NCBI RefSeq assembly: GCF_000017805.1
Contig: NC_009767.1
Location: 4,939,001 to 5,003,000 of the forward strand
Source: Roseiflexus castenholzii DSM 13941
GTDB lineage: Bacteria; Chloroflexota; Chloroflexia; Chloroflexales; Roseiflexaceae
DNA length: 64,000 nucleotides
Reading direction: 5' to 3'
Below, piece by piece: positions 52,048 to 61,939 of this stretch (its first letter is position 1; every line of letters begins with the position of its first letter). Made by a program: the position numbers and the translations under genes. The notes below the pieces were generated by a model, which saw only the letters and a program-made list of their open reading frames with translations, was not told the DNA's origin and did not search any database.

Positions 52048-53982
52048 ATGTCGTTTCTGACGCCGCTGGCGCTTCTCAGTGCACTTGTTGTGGGTCCGCT
52101 GATCGTGGCGATGTATCTGTTGAAACTTCGCCGCGAGGAACTGCGCGTCTCTTCGACTTTCCTCTGGCAGCGCATGGTGCGCGATGTGGAGGCAAACGCG
52201 CCCTGGCAGCGCCTGCGGCGCAACTGGCTGCTCTTCCTGCAACTGCTGCTGCTGCTCCTGTTGGCAATCGCGCTGGCGCGACCCTTCTTGCTTACCACCG
52301 GCATCAGCGGGCGTAACCTGATTATCATCATCGATCGCTCGGCAAGTATGGCGGCGACGGACGTCCCCCCCTCGCGGCTCGAAGCGGCGCGCCGCCAGGC
52401 GCAGACGCTGGTCGATCAGTTGCCCGAAGGCGGGCGCGCGACGATTATTGCCATCGGCGGGCAGATGGACGTGCTTGCCGCTTCAACGACGGATCGCCGC
52501 CAGATGTATGATGCCATTCGCGCGACGACGCTCAGCATTGGTGGTCGTGGCGATTTGTCGCAAGCGCTGGCGCTTGCCACCGCTCTCGCGGCGCGTGAAC
52601 CGGATAGCGAGGTTGCCATCATTTCCGACGGCAATGTCGAGACTCCAACCGACATCCGTGTTCCGGCGACGGTGCGCTATTTTCCCATCGGTCAACGCGC
52701 GGAGAATGTCGCTATCAGCGCTATGGCGCTGCAACCGACACCCGCCGGACAGACGCTGTTTGTTCAGGTCTCTGGCTATGGCCCGGCGCCGGTTTCGCGG
52801 CGGCTTGACCTCTACCTCGATGGCGCACTGTTCAATGCATACGAACTCAACCTCGGACCAGACGGCACTCCAGACGCTGTCCAGACGGTGATCGTCGATA
52901 TTCCTGCTCAGGCGCGCGTTGCCGAGGCGCGACTCAGTCCGGCGCCCAATGACGATTTCTTGCCCTCCGATGATCGGGCATGGGCAGTAAGTTCGACGGG
53001 CGCAGGCATGGAGGTGCGTATTGTTGGTCCTGGCAACCGCTTCCTCGAAACGGCGCTCTCGTTGTTGCCCGGCATCACTGCCACCAAAACAACGACCACG
53101 ACGGTTTCTGGCGATACTGCACCACAGGTGACAATCTTCGATCGGGTTGTGCCGGAAGCGCTGCCGACCGGCAATCTGTTGTTCATTGCTCCGATGCGCT
53201 CGACCCCCCTCTTTTCTGTGACCGGCATGGTTGAATTTCCGCTGCTGCGCCCGGCGCCGATCGTAATCGAAGGGCAAGCGCCGCCACTGCTGCGGAATGT
53301 CAGTGTGAGCGAGGTGAATGTGCTGCGCGCGATGCGCATCGAGACAGGCGTGTGGGCGCGCGCGCTGGTCGAAGGAGATGGCAGCCCAATGCTCCTGGCG
53401 GGGGAACGCGAGGGGCGACGCATTGTTATCCTGGCATTTGCGTTGCAAGACTCCGATCTGCCGCTTCAGGTTGCCTTTCCGCTGTTGATCTCGAATATCA
53501 TCGGGTATCTCGCGCCGGGAAGCGGTCTGGAAGCATCGCAGATCGCTCCCGGGCAACCGCTGGTCGTGGCAGTTGATCCCGCTGCCACAGCGGTGCGTGT
53601 CGTTCGTCCCGATGGGCGCGTCGATGCGGCACAGATTCAGGGTGGGCAGGCAATCTATGCCGATACTGATGCGCTCGGACCGTACCTCATCGAGCAGGTG
53701 CGCGATAATCAGGCAGTCGAGCAGCGGCGTTTCGCTATCAATCTGTTTGCGCCGGAGGAGTCGCGCATTGCACCGTCAGGTGAGTTACGCGTGCCACAAG
53801 TCAGTGGTTTGCAACAGGCGGTGACCCGCGAGCAGGTGGGACGACAGGAACTCTGGCGCTGGCTGGCGGCTGCGGCAATCCTGATCGTTCTTATCGAATG
53901 GCTGGTGTACCAGCGCAGCAGTCTGGCGTACCTGCGGCAGCGCGTCCGTCTTGCGCTCGCAGCGCGTCGCCATCCGGCGTAG
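52048..53982 (+). CDS. BatA-like membrane protein with a vWA domain
   Basis: A 644-residue protein. The N-terminal BatA region (MSFLTPLALLSALVVGPLIVAMYLLKLRREELRVSSTFLW) holds one membrane helix; a second (NWLLFLQLLLLLLLAIALARPFLL) follows. The vWA domain has MIDAS DRSASMAATD (about residue 96). A long beta-rich extracytoplasmic part follows, and a C-terminal helix LWRWLAAAAILIVLIEWLVY. This is the Bacteroides-aerotolerance type arrangement. ATG 52048 is chosen because MSFLTPLALL is the family start. The next gene begins one base after its stop. Confidence 0.9.
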   Translation: MSFLTPLALLSALVVGPLIVAMYLLKLRREELRVSSTFLWQRMVRDVEANAPWQRLRRNWLLFLQLLLLLLLAIALARPFLLTTGISGRNLIIIIDRSASMAATDVPPSRLEAARRQAQTLVDQLPEGGRATIIAIGGQMDVLAASTTDRRQMYDAIRATTLSIGGRGDLSQALALATALAAREPDSEVAIISDGNVETPTDIRVPATVRYFPIGQRAENVAISAMALQPTPAGQTLFVQVSGYGPAPVSRRLDLYLDGALFNAYELNLGPDGTPDAVQTVIVDIPAQARVAEARLSPAPNDDFLPSDDRAWAVSSTGAGMEVRIVGPGNRFLETALSLLPGITATKTTTTTVSGDTAPQVTIFDRVVPEALPTGNLLFIAPMRSTPLFSVTGMVEFPLLRPAPIVIEGQAPPLLRNVSVSEVNVLRAMRIETGVWARALVEGDGSPMLLAGEREGRRIVILAFALQDSDLPLQVAFPLLISNIIGYLAPGSGLEASQIAPGQPLVVAVDPAATAVRVVRPDGRVDAAQIQGGQAIYADTDALGPYLIEQVRDNQAVEQRRFAINLFAPEESRIAPSGELRVPQVSGLQQAVTREQVGRQELWRWLAAAAILIVLIEWLVYQRSSLAYLRQRVRLALAARRHPA

Positions 53983-53983
53983 T

Positions 53984-56794
53984 ATGGGCGTTTCGTTTCT
54001 TTATCCCGAAGCCCTCTGGCTTGGTTGCGTTCTGCCACTCGTTTGGGGTGTCGCGCTCCTCGCTCCCGCGCACATTGCCGCCTGGCGACGATGGTTGAGC
54101 CTGGTTGTCCGCACCATCATCGTGCTGGCATTGATCGGCGCGCTTGCAGGCGCGCAACTGGTTCAACCTCCTGGAATCACCACAACGATTTTCCTGCTCG
54201 ATGGGTCGGACTCGGTTGCCGCATCGCAACGTGCCCGTGCAGAGGCATTTATCGCGCGGGCGCTGGCGGTAATGCCGCCCGATGACCGGGCAGGGATCAT
54301 CGTCTTTGGGCGTGAGGCGCTCGTCGAGCGGTTCCCTGCCCCCGAACGCACCTTTGGCGCGCCTGTAACGCGACCCTTCGGCAGTGCAACCAATATCGCG
54401 GATGCGCTCCAACTCGGTCTGACGCTGCTTCCTGCAGAGGGGCATCGGCGGTTGGTGCTGCTCTCCGACGGCGGCGAAAACCGCGGGACCGCCCGCCTGA
54501 TTGCGCAGGACGCTGCTGCGCAGGGCATCCCCATCGATGTGGCGCCGCTCACCGGCAGCGCCGATGGATTGGATGCGCAGATCATCGGCGTGACGTTGCC
54601 ATCGACGGCGCGCGAAGGGCAGCGCCTGCCACTGCGCATTGACCTGGAAAGCAATACGTCCGTTGCAGGTCGCCTGATGGTCACAGGTCCCGATAGGACG
54701 ACCGTTGCGACGATACCGGTCGAGATCGGAACTGATCGGCAAACTGTCGAAATCCTGCTTCCCGAAGCGCCTGCCGGCTTCAACCGCTACACAGCGTATC
54801 TTGAGGTTCCTAACGATGCACGCACCCAGAATAACGCTATCGAGACCTTCAGCTATGTGCGGGGCACACCGCGTGTACTACTGGTTGCGCAAGCCCCCGA
54901 TGATGCCATTAGTCTGGAACGCGCGCTGCGCGCCGCTCGGATAGAAGTCACAGTCGTCAGCCCGGCATCCATACCCGCCACATTCGGCGAACTGATCCGG
55001 TACGACGCGATTGCGCTGATCAATGTGCCCCGCGCTCTGTTTTCCAACGAGACGGTGCAACGCATTGCGGCGTATGTCCGCGATTTCGGCGGCGGTCTGC
55101 TCATGGTCGGCGGTCCGCAGTCGTTTGGTCCGGGAGGCTGGCGCGGTACGCCGGTCGAGGCTGCATTGCCGGTGACGATGGATATTCCTGAGCGGCAGCG
55201 CCAGCCGCCGGTCAGCATCGTGGTGGTGATCGATATTTCAGGAAGTATGGCTGCGACGGAGGATGGCATTCCCAAACTCTCGCTGGCGCTCGAAGGTGCG
55301 CGACGGATCGCGGCGCTGTTGCGCGATGAAGATGAGTTGACGGTCATTCCTTTCGATGACCGTCCCGGCGTCATTGTCGGTCCGCTGCCGGGATCACGGC
55401 GCGATGTCGCTATCGAGCAACTGAACCAGGTGCGTCTTGGCGGCAGCGGCATCAACATCCACGATGCGCTTCGAGTTGCGGCGCGGTATACCCGCGCCAG
55501 CGAGCGCCCCGTGCGCCACATTATCACGATTACTGATGGAAATGATACGACTCAGCAGGAAGGTGCGCTGGACATTGTGCGCTCACTGCACGACGAAGGC
55601 GTGACCCTGACCTCCGTTGCCATTGGGCAGGGCGATCATGTGCCATTCATCCGTGATATGGCCGCCGTGGGCGGCGGGCGTACCTTCCTGACGGAGCGCG
55701 CCGCCGATGTTCCCGATCTGTTGACCGGCGAGACGCAGACGATCATGACACCATATATCGTCGAAGGTTCATTGACACCGCAGCAGGCAATGCCGCACCC
55801 CTCCCTGCGCGGGATCGACGCCCTGCCCAAACTCTACGGTTATGTTCTGACGACGCCACGCGAGACGGCGCAGACAACGCTCGTTGCTCCCGATGGTGAT
55901 GTGTTGCTCGCGGGCTGGCAGTACGGTCTGGGACGTTCCCTCGCCTGGACGAGCGATCTCAGCGGGCGATGGGCGAAGGAATGGGTTGCATGGGACGCAT
56001 TCCCGCACTTCAGCGTTCAACTCGTCACCTGGCTCCTGCCGCAGCAAACCGGCGATACCCTGACCATCGCAACACACGCTGTTGGAGATGCCCTGGTCGT
56101 CGAGGCTATCACACGCACACCCGATGGCGCACCACACATTGGATTGAACGTTGAGTCCCGATTGATCGCGGCTGATGGCGCTACTGTCGAAACCACGCTG
56201 CGTGAAGTCGGTCCGGGACAGTATCGTATATCACTCGACAATTTGCCGGCCGGCGCCTATCTGGTGCAGATCGTTGCGCGTGACGGGCAGGGGAGAGCGG
56301 TTGCCGGCGCGACCGGCGGCGCCGCAATGCCGCTCAGCGCCGAGTATCGCCGTCAGGCGGGAGATCGCTACCTGCTCGAAGAGATCGCGCACATCACCGG
56401 CGGACGGATCGACCCGCAGCCTCATCAGGTTTTCGAGCCAGGACGCGCGGCACGCGGCATGGCGCGCGAAATTGGATTGCCGTTGCTCTGGCTGGCGCTC
56501 GTGTTGCTGCCGTTGGACATTGCGCTCCGGCGAGTCTTTATTCGACACGCGTCAATTGCCGCTGCACTGCGGCACATTGGTCTGCGCGCGCTAGCCCGGC
56601 GCCTCGAACCGCAAGAAGCGTTGGACACCGGGGTTGCCTCATCGCTACCATCTCCACCTACCACGCCGCCTCGTACAATCACTGTCAACCGCTCGCCTGC
56701 CAGCCCGCTCGTCCCATCCGCCAATGAACTGGAGCGCCTCCGTGCTGCGCAGGAAGCAGCACGGCGACGATTGCGCGGCGAGGATGAGGAATAG
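53984..56794 (+). CDS. Large membrane protein with two vWA domains and a GATase1-like domain
   Basis: A 936-residue protein. Residues 1-60 hold two membrane helices; vWA domain 1 follows with FLLDGSDSVAASQ. A glutamine-amidotransferase-like segment (RVLLVAQAPDD... RYDAIALINVPRALFSNE ... GGLLMVGGPQSFGPGGW) lies in the middle. A second vWA has VVVIDISGSMAATEDG and VRHIITITDGNDT. A C-terminal helix LPLLWLALVLLPLDIAL precedes a basic cytosolic tail. Similar proteins end MoxR-vWA operons. ATG 53984 starts one base after the upstream stop. Confidence 0.9.
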   Translation: MGVSFLYPEALWLGCVLPLVWGVALLAPAHIAAWRRWLSLVVRTIIVLALIGALAGAQLVQPPGITTTIFLLDGSDSVAASQRARAEAFIARALAVMPPDDRAGIIVFGREALVERFPAPERTFGAPVTRPFGSATNIADALQLGLTLLPAEGHRRLVLLSDGGENRGTARLIAQDAAAQGIPIDVAPLTGSADGLDAQIIGVTLPSTAREGQRLPLRIDLESNTSVAGRLMVTGPDRTTVATIPVEIGTDRQTVEILLPEAPAGFNRYTAYLEVPNDARTQNNAIETFSYVRGTPRVLLVAQAPDDAISLERALRAARIEVTVVSPASIPATFGELIRYDAIALINVPRALFSNETVQRIAAYVRDFGGGLLMVGGPQSFGPGGWRGTPVEAALPVTMDIPERQRQPPVSIVVVIDISGSMAATEDGIPKLSLALEGARRIAALLRDEDELTVIPFDDRPGVIVGPLPGSRRDVAIEQLNQVRLGGSGINIHDALRVAARYTRASERPVRHIITITDGNDTTQQEGALDIVRSLHDEGVTLTSVAIGQGDHVPFIRDMAAVGGGRTFLTERAADVPDLLTGETQTIMTPYIVEGSLTPQQAMPHPSLRGIDALPKLYGYVLTTPRETAQTTLVAPDGDVLLAGWQYGLGRSLAWTSDLSGRWAKEWVAWDAFPHFSVQLVTWLLPQQTGDTLTIATHAVGDALVVEAITRTPDGAPHIGLNVESRLIAADGATVETTLREVGPGQYRISLDNLPAGAYLVQIVARDGQGRAVAGATGGAAMPLSAEYRRQAGDRYLLEEIAHITGGRIDPQPHQVFEPGRAARGMAREIGLPLLWLALVLLPLDIALRRVFIRHASIAAALRHIGLRALARRLEPQEALDTGVASSLPSPPTTPPRTITVNRSPASPLVPSANELERLRAAQEAARRRLRGEDEE

Positions 56795-56863
56795 CAGTGC
56801 GGATAACCGGGAACCAGGAACCAACCACGGGCAATCCGCACAATGTTCAGATTCCGCCAGAAC

Positions 56864-57006
56864 TTACGATTGAAGATGCCGCATGCTGGTCATTCCGAGC
56901 CCTTCGCTTCGCTCAGGGTAAACGCAGCGCGGAATCTGCGCGGGTCGCGCACGACCCCGCGCGCTGCTCGGGGTGACCATGCCGGATGGTCACAGGGAAT
57001 TGGGAT
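56864..57006 (+). mobile_element. MITE-like element, copy 9 (decayed ends)
   Basis: About 143 bp. The left end is degraded (TTACGATTGAAGATGCCGC) and the right end reads CACAGGGAATTGGGAT. Core GAGCCCTTCGCTTCGCTCAG and hairpin GGTGACCAT-GCCGG-ATGGTCAC are intact. It lies 70 bases after the vWA operon. Confidence 0.7.
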
Positions 57007-57499
57007 CATACTGGTCGCCGCTACGCAAACGGCACAGAATGGAACGCAGGTTTACACGGGTTAAGGCTGCATAGGACGAAGAGGTAAGAGCGCATTTTCG
57101 CACTTTCAACATTGTTCTCGTGCCTCTTGCCCCGCGCCTCGCGCCATGCGCCTGGTTAAGAGCGACTGGCGCCAGCGGGGGTGCTGACGCCAGCATGCAG
57201 GTGGCTTTGGGGGGCGGCCACCGTGGGTCTGGGCTCAGTCGGGCGGCGCTTGTGCGCTCTGGCAAACGCGGCTCTCCGCCAACCGCCTTTGCCCAACCCG
57301 ACAGTCCGTCGACCGCTCTAAGTATACCACGTCCATGCCGCAGTGCGGCATTGCGAAATGACAACCCAGGGTTAAGCAATATGACGCACTGCGTAACGGA
57401 ACGTTCACCGCCGGTTGCCAGACTGTGCCAACACGGTAAGATCGCTGTGGTATGCTCAGAGCGAGCACAATGAGGTGCAGGTGCGATGAGGTGCGTGCT
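57007..57499. other. Intergenic region without a recognisable gene
   Basis: This 493-base gap between the MITE and the flavodoxin-like gene has no credible coding frame. It shows GC-rich repeat-like sequence (for example TGCTGACGCCAGCATGC at about 57182) and an AT-richer part after 57310 likely to include the promoter of the next gene. Confidence 0.45.
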
Positions 57500-57976
57500 A
57501 TGAGAGTCCTGATGGTCTACGCATCCTGGTTTGGTCACAACCGCGAAGTCGCCCGAATCATCGCCGACCGGTTGTCGCCGTATGCCTCCCATGTCATCTG
57601 CGCACCGGTAACTTCTGTAACTGCCAGCGATACGATAGGGTGCGACATGCTGGTGCTGGGAAGCTTCACCCATGCCCATCACGCCAGCTGGCGCATGCGG
57701 CATCTGGTCGCAACCATTCCAGAGCGCCGCCTCAAACGTATGGCTATAGCGGTCTTTGGCACACAAACGGTCGATGAACGACCGAGCGGCATCGACGACC
57801 TGGTCAACGCACTGGCAGAGCGCGGCGCGCGGCTGGTTGTTCCCCCGCTCAGGGTCATCCTGCCAGCGCCGGATTTCGTACCATGGTCGAAGATCACGTC
57901 TGCGGAACGCGCTAAAATTGATGCGTTCGTACAGGCGCTGGTACATCAACTGGAAACGGAATTGATTGGTCGATAA
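57500..57976 (+). CDS. Flavodoxin-fold protein (HemG/flavodoxin-like)
   Basis: A 158-residue flavodoxin-domain protein starting MRVLMVYASWFGHNREVARII; the loop after the first strand is SWFGHN where most flavodoxins have T/S-x-T-G-x-T, so FMN phosphate binding may differ. CDMLVLGSFTHAHHASWRMRHLV resembles the protoporphyrinogen-oxidase (HemG) flavodoxin group. ATG 57500 follows GAGG by eight bases. It could be an electron-transfer or haem-related protein; not resolvable here. Confidence 0.75.
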   Translation: MRVLMVYASWFGHNREVARIIADRLSPYASHVICAPVTSVTASDTIGCDMLVLGSFTHAHHASWRMRHLVATIPERRLKRMAIAVFGTQTVDERPSGIDDLVNALAERGARLVVPPLRVILPAPDFVPWSKITSAERAKIDAFVQALVHQLETELIGR

Positions 57977-58169
57977 GGAATACCTGCTGGGATCAGCACG
58001 GCAGAGGCAGCGCGGGTTCTGCCGTTCGCTCAAACGAGCAAGGGCACGGAGTTGAGCAAACACCGGTCAGGTGCAACGGCACAATGCCCCCGGCGCGCGC
58101 CAGGCGCTCTCGTGCGGCTCCATGGCGCGATCCAGCGCGATGATGCGCGTCCCGGCACGTGATAAAACA

Positions 58170-59204
58170 ATGTTGAAATCAACCGACATCACACGTGTGC
58201 TATCATGCTACGATTTGGGATCAATCGAAGGAATCGCTGCTACAGGTCATGGGTTCGTCAATGAGACCGCGATTGTCGTCACCCGGCAGGGCCGGTTTGT
58301 GGTGCGCCGCAACCACTATCGCTTCTCACTGGCTTCGGTGTGCTATCGTCATCGCCTGATCGATCATCTCTGTCAGCGGTCGTTTCCGACAGCCCGTCTG
58401 ATCCAAAACAAGAACGGCTCAACAGTGACGATCATCGACGGACGGATCTACGAAGTCCAGGAGTATGTGCATGGGACCGACTTCGATCCGGGTTGTCCCG
58501 GACAAGTCATGGAAGTTGGCGCGACCCTTGCCTGCTATCACCAGGCGGTTTTGGATCTGCCGCCGCCAGAGGATGGAACATTACCCCGGTATGCGCCAGC
58601 ACGCATTACATCCCTGACCGAAGGTTTGTACGAACGCGACGTGATGGGAGAATTGCATGCCGATCTTGCCTGGTACGACGGGCGAGCAGCGGCATTACGC
58701 GCCATCCTGTCCGATCACACCTACGAGGCGTTGCCGCGAGTCCTGATCCACGGCGATATGCATCCCGATAATGTGCGATTCGCCGGCGACCGGGTCGTGG
58801 CGCTGCTCGACTTCGATCAGGTCGAACGGGATGCGCGCATTGTCGATCTCGCCGATGCGCTGGTTGGATTTACCACCAGGGTGCTGCCGTCGGAAGCAGC
58901 TTCATGGGGTGTGTTTCGCGGGCCGTTGGACATTCCACAAGCAGTTAACCTGGTGTGCAGTTATAGTCGCGCTGCGCCGCTGCTGCCAGGCGAAGTCGCT
59001 GCGTTGCCTGCGCTGATCGAAGTGCTCTGGTTGCGCGGCGAACTCGGTCGGGTCATCTCAACACCCGAGGGAGCGCCGGATTACCACGCAGCCGTGCTGG
59101 CGCAGGGCAGGCGCCTCTCGGAATGGATGCAACAGCATGCGCCAATCTTGATCAATCGCTGGAGCGAAGCGGCGATTGGTCGCATAGGCGCGCTCGCGGC
59201 ATGA
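58170..59204 (+). CDS. Aminoglycoside phosphotransferase-fold kinase
   Basis: A 344-residue kinase of the APH/choline kinase/homoserine kinase II fold. The nucleotide-binding N-lobe starts VLSCYDLGSIEGIAATGHGFVNETAIV; the catalytic loop is VLIHGDMHPDNVRF (about residue 198) and the metal-binding DFD is ALLDFDQVERD. Layout resembles homoserine kinase type II (ThrB-like) and related proteins. No threonine-pathway genes are nearby, so the substrate is open. ATG 58170 is chosen by alignment of the N-lobe; its RBS is weak and an upstream start is possible. Confidence 0.85.
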   Translation: MLKSTDITRVLSCYDLGSIEGIAATGHGFVNETAIVVTRQGRFVVRRNHYRFSLASVCYRHRLIDHLCQRSFPTARLIQNKNGSTVTIIDGRIYEVQEYVHGTDFDPGCPGQVMEVGATLACYHQAVLDLPPPEDGTLPRYAPARITSLTEGLYERDVMGELHADLAWYDGRAAALRAILSDHTYEALPRVLIHGDMHPDNVRFAGDRVVALLDFDQVERDARIVDLADALVGFTTRVLPSEAASWGVFRGPLDIPQAVNLVCSYSRAAPLLPGEVAALPALIEVLWLRGELGRVISTPEGAPDYHAAVLAQGRRLSEWMQQHAPILINRWSEAAIGRIGALAA

Positions 59205-59393
59205 GATGGGAGACGCGCAGCGAGAGGCGGCGGGCAAGAGGGGGGAAGGAGGAAAGGTTGCGCGTTGAACGCAAGGAAGTGCAAAGATGGAAGGTTGCAG
59301 GGAGATGGAAAATCGGTATGGGTTAAGACCCTCACCCCTCCTCCAGTTCCTGGTTCTCAGTTCTCCGTTCCTGGCTCCCGCTTCTGCTAAACC

Positions 59394-59834
59394 CTACGTC
59401 TCACTCCCTACTCCCCATTCCCTCGCCTCCTGCTGTACCATCCGGCGAAACAGATCGCTTTCGGTAATGACCCCAACCACCTGTTCACCTTCAACGACCG
59501 GAACGCCGCCGATACGATGGCGGAGCAACAGTTGAGCAACAGCGATGACCGGCTCATCAGGTCCTACCGTGATCACAGTACGAGTCATAAAATCACGCAC
59601 CGGCAGATCGACAACACGATGGTACAGGTTGTATTGACGCATATCGTGGACCTGCGAGTCGGAGATTCGATTGATATCACCCTCGGTGACGATCCCCGCC
59701 AGGCGACCGTCGCTGTCAAGCACCGGCAGGCGACGCACCCGGCGCCGTTGCATCAATCGCCGCGCTTCAGGGAGAGTCGTGGATTCTGAAATGCAGATTG
59801 GTGGCCGGCTCATCCAGTCACGTACTGTATCCAT
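59394..59834 (-). CDS. CBS-pair protein
   Basis: A 146-residue CBS-domain protein. The two motifs are RDWMSRPPICISESTTLPEARRLMQRR (N-terminal) and RDFMTRTVITVGPDEPVIAVAQLLL (C-terminal), ending GGVPVVEGEQVVGVITESDLFRRM. It belongs with the other two CBS-pair proteins of this window by length and motif spelling (NKIGGLPVV / HRIGGVPVV). No Cys-rich tail. ATG 59834 is fixed by the first CBS motif; RBS is weak. Confidence 0.88.
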   Translation of the reverse strand: MDTVRDWMSRPPICISESTTLPEARRLMQRRRVRRLPVLDSDGRLAGIVTEGDINRISDSQVHDMRQYNLYHRVVDLPVRDFMTRTVITVGPDEPVIAVAQLLLRHRIGGVPVVEGEQVVGVITESDLFRRMVQQEAREWGVGSET

Positions 59835-59971
59835 GCTTGTGCAGTGGTATGCGATAGTCCTGGCGCAAGACGAGCGCCTGACGCTACCCGGCAGACCCAG
59901 CCACCGGTGATACACAGGCTTTAGCCAGCCCAGGACGACGGTCGCCACCTGCAAACCTGTTCGTGGGCATC

Positions 59972-60280
59972 CTAACCCCAGTGAATACCGCTTTCGGAAG
60001 CGTTGACCAGTTTGCCGTTGCGGTCGAAGAGCAAGCGCACTGAATGCCGCACGGGACAGTCGATAATCGGGCAACGTCCATTAGCGGCATCCTCAGGAGG
60101 CACGTCGTATGGGCATCCATTGGCGCCACACTGCTCTATCGAGACCGCATACCTCGGCGAGCCAGGCGGCCCATCGAGCATATGGATGCGCAATGGTGCA
60201 TCTTTCAACACCGGTTGATGTTCGCTCAGATATGCGCGCGCGACTTTGATGAGCGGATGTTGGCGTTTTCTGCGTGGCAT
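59972..60280 (-). CDS. Small protein with a four-cysteine motif
   Basis: A 102-residue protein with a basic N-terminus (MPRRKRQHPLIKVARAYL) and four cysteines, Cys51-x4-Cys56 and Cys70-x4-Cys75, likely a metal site. RBS AGGGGCAAG lies about eight bases before the ATG. No family recognised. It diverges from the histidine kinase gene. Confidence 0.6.
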   Translation of the reverse strand: MPRRKRQHPLIKVARAYLSEHQPVLKDAPLRIHMLDGPPGSPRYAVSIEQCGANGCPYDVPPEDAANGRCPIIDCPVRHSVRLLFDRNGKLVNASESGIHWG

Positions 60281-60380
60281 AGGCTTGCCCCTACAGATAG
60301 AAGAACGATACAGCATGGCGATAGTGTACTTTTTTTGTGCCCTCCTACACGAGAAATCTTCTTGACCAACTGTTGTTGTC

Positions 60381-60418
60381 TCGCAACATTCGATTTGCGA
60401 GCGGCGCAAAGGTATGAT
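60381..60418 (+). promoter_or_regulatory. Inverted repeat in the histidine-kinase promoter region
   Basis: TCGCAA (60381-60386) and TTGCGA (60395-60400) form a perfect inverted repeat around eight bases; TATGAT (60413-60418) follows 12 bases later and could be a -10 box. A candidate operator just upstream of the kinase gene (start 60461). Confidence 0.35.
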
Positions 60419-60460
60419 ACGATTGTCATGCTGCTGTAGTAATGTGCGCGAATAAGGTCA

Positions 60461-61939
60461 ATGAAACAAAAGTCTGTCTCTCCGACACGGCACACCAGGC
60501 GTTCTGTCAATGGTCAACCGGACGATATTGCGCATCTGCGAGCTGAATTGACGGCAGCATATGCGCGAATTGCCGAACTCGAGGCGCAGATGGCAGTATC
60601 CGTACAGCGCGCGAACCTGGCAAATGAGCGCCTGAATGCCATTCTCACGATCAGCGCCGCATTGCTTATCACGCACGAGATCGATACTATCCTGCAATTG
60701 GTGGTGCGCGAAGCAGTGCAACTGTTCCCCGGCGCGCACGGCGCACTCCTGTTTCTTGCCGATCAGTCAGGTTTACGCCTGCGGCTTGTTGCGAGCAGCA
60801 GCGGTAAGACGACGGGACTCTCCTTGCGACCCGGTCAGAGTCTGGCAGGGCGCGCCTTCCTTTCGCCACGTGCGATGTTACTCGCCGGTCCAGAACTTGA
60901 AGCAACACTGAGTGAGTTGAGTGAAGCGCAGCTGGCTCAGAAGAAAAAAGTTCTGGGATTCTGGCCCCCTGGCAGCGCTCTGATGGCGCCGTTGCGCATC
61001 GAAGATACGCGACTGGGCGCGCTCGTGCTGTATGGCAATCAAAATCCACACCTGACCCATCCGCGTGATATTCCCTTCATTCAGGCGCTGGCAGACCTGA
61101 CGGCCGTTGCCATTGCGGAACATCGTCAGCGCGCACGCGCAGCGGCGCTCCAGCAGGACCTCGATCAGACGCAGTCACTCCATGCCGAGGCGCAGGCGCG
61201 GCTCAATGCGGCGCAGGCGCAACTGTTGCAAAGCGCAAAACTGGCTGCCGTCGGCGAACTGGCGGCATCGGTGGCGCACGAGATCAACAATCCGCTCTAC
61301 GCGGCGCGCAACAGTCTGTACCTGGTGGAACAGGATATTCCGCCCGATACGCCTCAGCGCCATTTCCTTACAATTGCCCAAAACGAACTTGGTCGCATCG
61401 CCCGCATTATTACCCGCATGCGCGATTTCTATCGTCCGGCGCGCGATGAATTGGAGCCAACGGAGATCAACGACCTGCTGGCGGAAACGATCGAACTGGT
61501 GCAGACCCACCTGCGGCACGGGCAGGTGACGGTGACGGTCGACTTCTGTCCCAACCTGCCGCGCCTGATTGCGCATCCTGATCAGTTGCGCCAGGTGTTT
61601 CTTAATCTGATGCTCAACGCATGCGACGCCATGCCGCACGGCGGGCAGTTGCACATTACCACCGAACTCTCTTGCGAGAATGATGCTGACGCGCAGTATG
61701 TCGTTATCTCAATCCGCGATTCGGGTACGGGGATCAACCCGGAGCACATGCCGCACCTCTTCGAGCCATTTTATACGACAAAGCCGCAAGGCACCGGCCT
61801 TGGGTTAGCGATCAGCGCCCATATTGTGACGCAGCACGGTGGTCATATTCAGGTCGAAAGCGAACCCGGCGCCGGAAGCACCTTCACGGTCCTGCTTCCG
61901 GTGGATCGCGGGGAAAAGGAAGAAGGCGTCACGGATTAG
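60461..61939 (+). CDS. GAF-domain sensor histidine kinase
   Basis: A 492-residue cytosolic histidine kinase with no membrane helix. A coiled-coil N-terminus is followed by a GAF domain (about residues 60-215), which would bind a small ligand or chromophore. The dimerisation helix holds the H-box VAHEINNPLYAARNSLYLVEQD with His273. The ATPase domain shows NLMLNACDAMPHGG (N-box), IRDSGTGINPEHMPHLFEPFYTTKPQGTGLGLAI (G1/F/G2). Signal unknown. A receiver protein is encoded 400 bases downstream on the same strand and could be its partner. Confidence 0.92.
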   Translation: MKQKSVSPTRHTRRSVNGQPDDIAHLRAELTAAYARIAELEAQMAVSVQRANLANERLNAILTISAALLITHEIDTILQLVVREAVQLFPGAHGALLFLADQSGLRLRLVASSSGKTTGLSLRPGQSLAGRAFLSPRAMLLAGPELEATLSELSEAQLAQKKKVLGFWPPGSALMAPLRIEDTRLGALVLYGNQNPHLTHPRDIPFIQALADLTAVAIAEHRQRARAAALQQDLDQTQSLHAEAQARLNAAQAQLLQSAKLAAVGELAASVAHEINNPLYAARNSLYLVEQDIPPDTPQRHFLTIAQNELGRIARIITRMRDFYRPARDELEPTEINDLLAETIELVQTHLRHGQVTVTVDFCPNLPRLIAHPDQLRQVFLNLMLNACDAMPHGGQLHITTELSCENDADAQYVVISIRDSGTGINPEHMPHLFEPFYTTKPQGTGLGLAISAHIVTQHGGHIQVESEPGAGSTFTVLLPVDRGEKEEGVTD

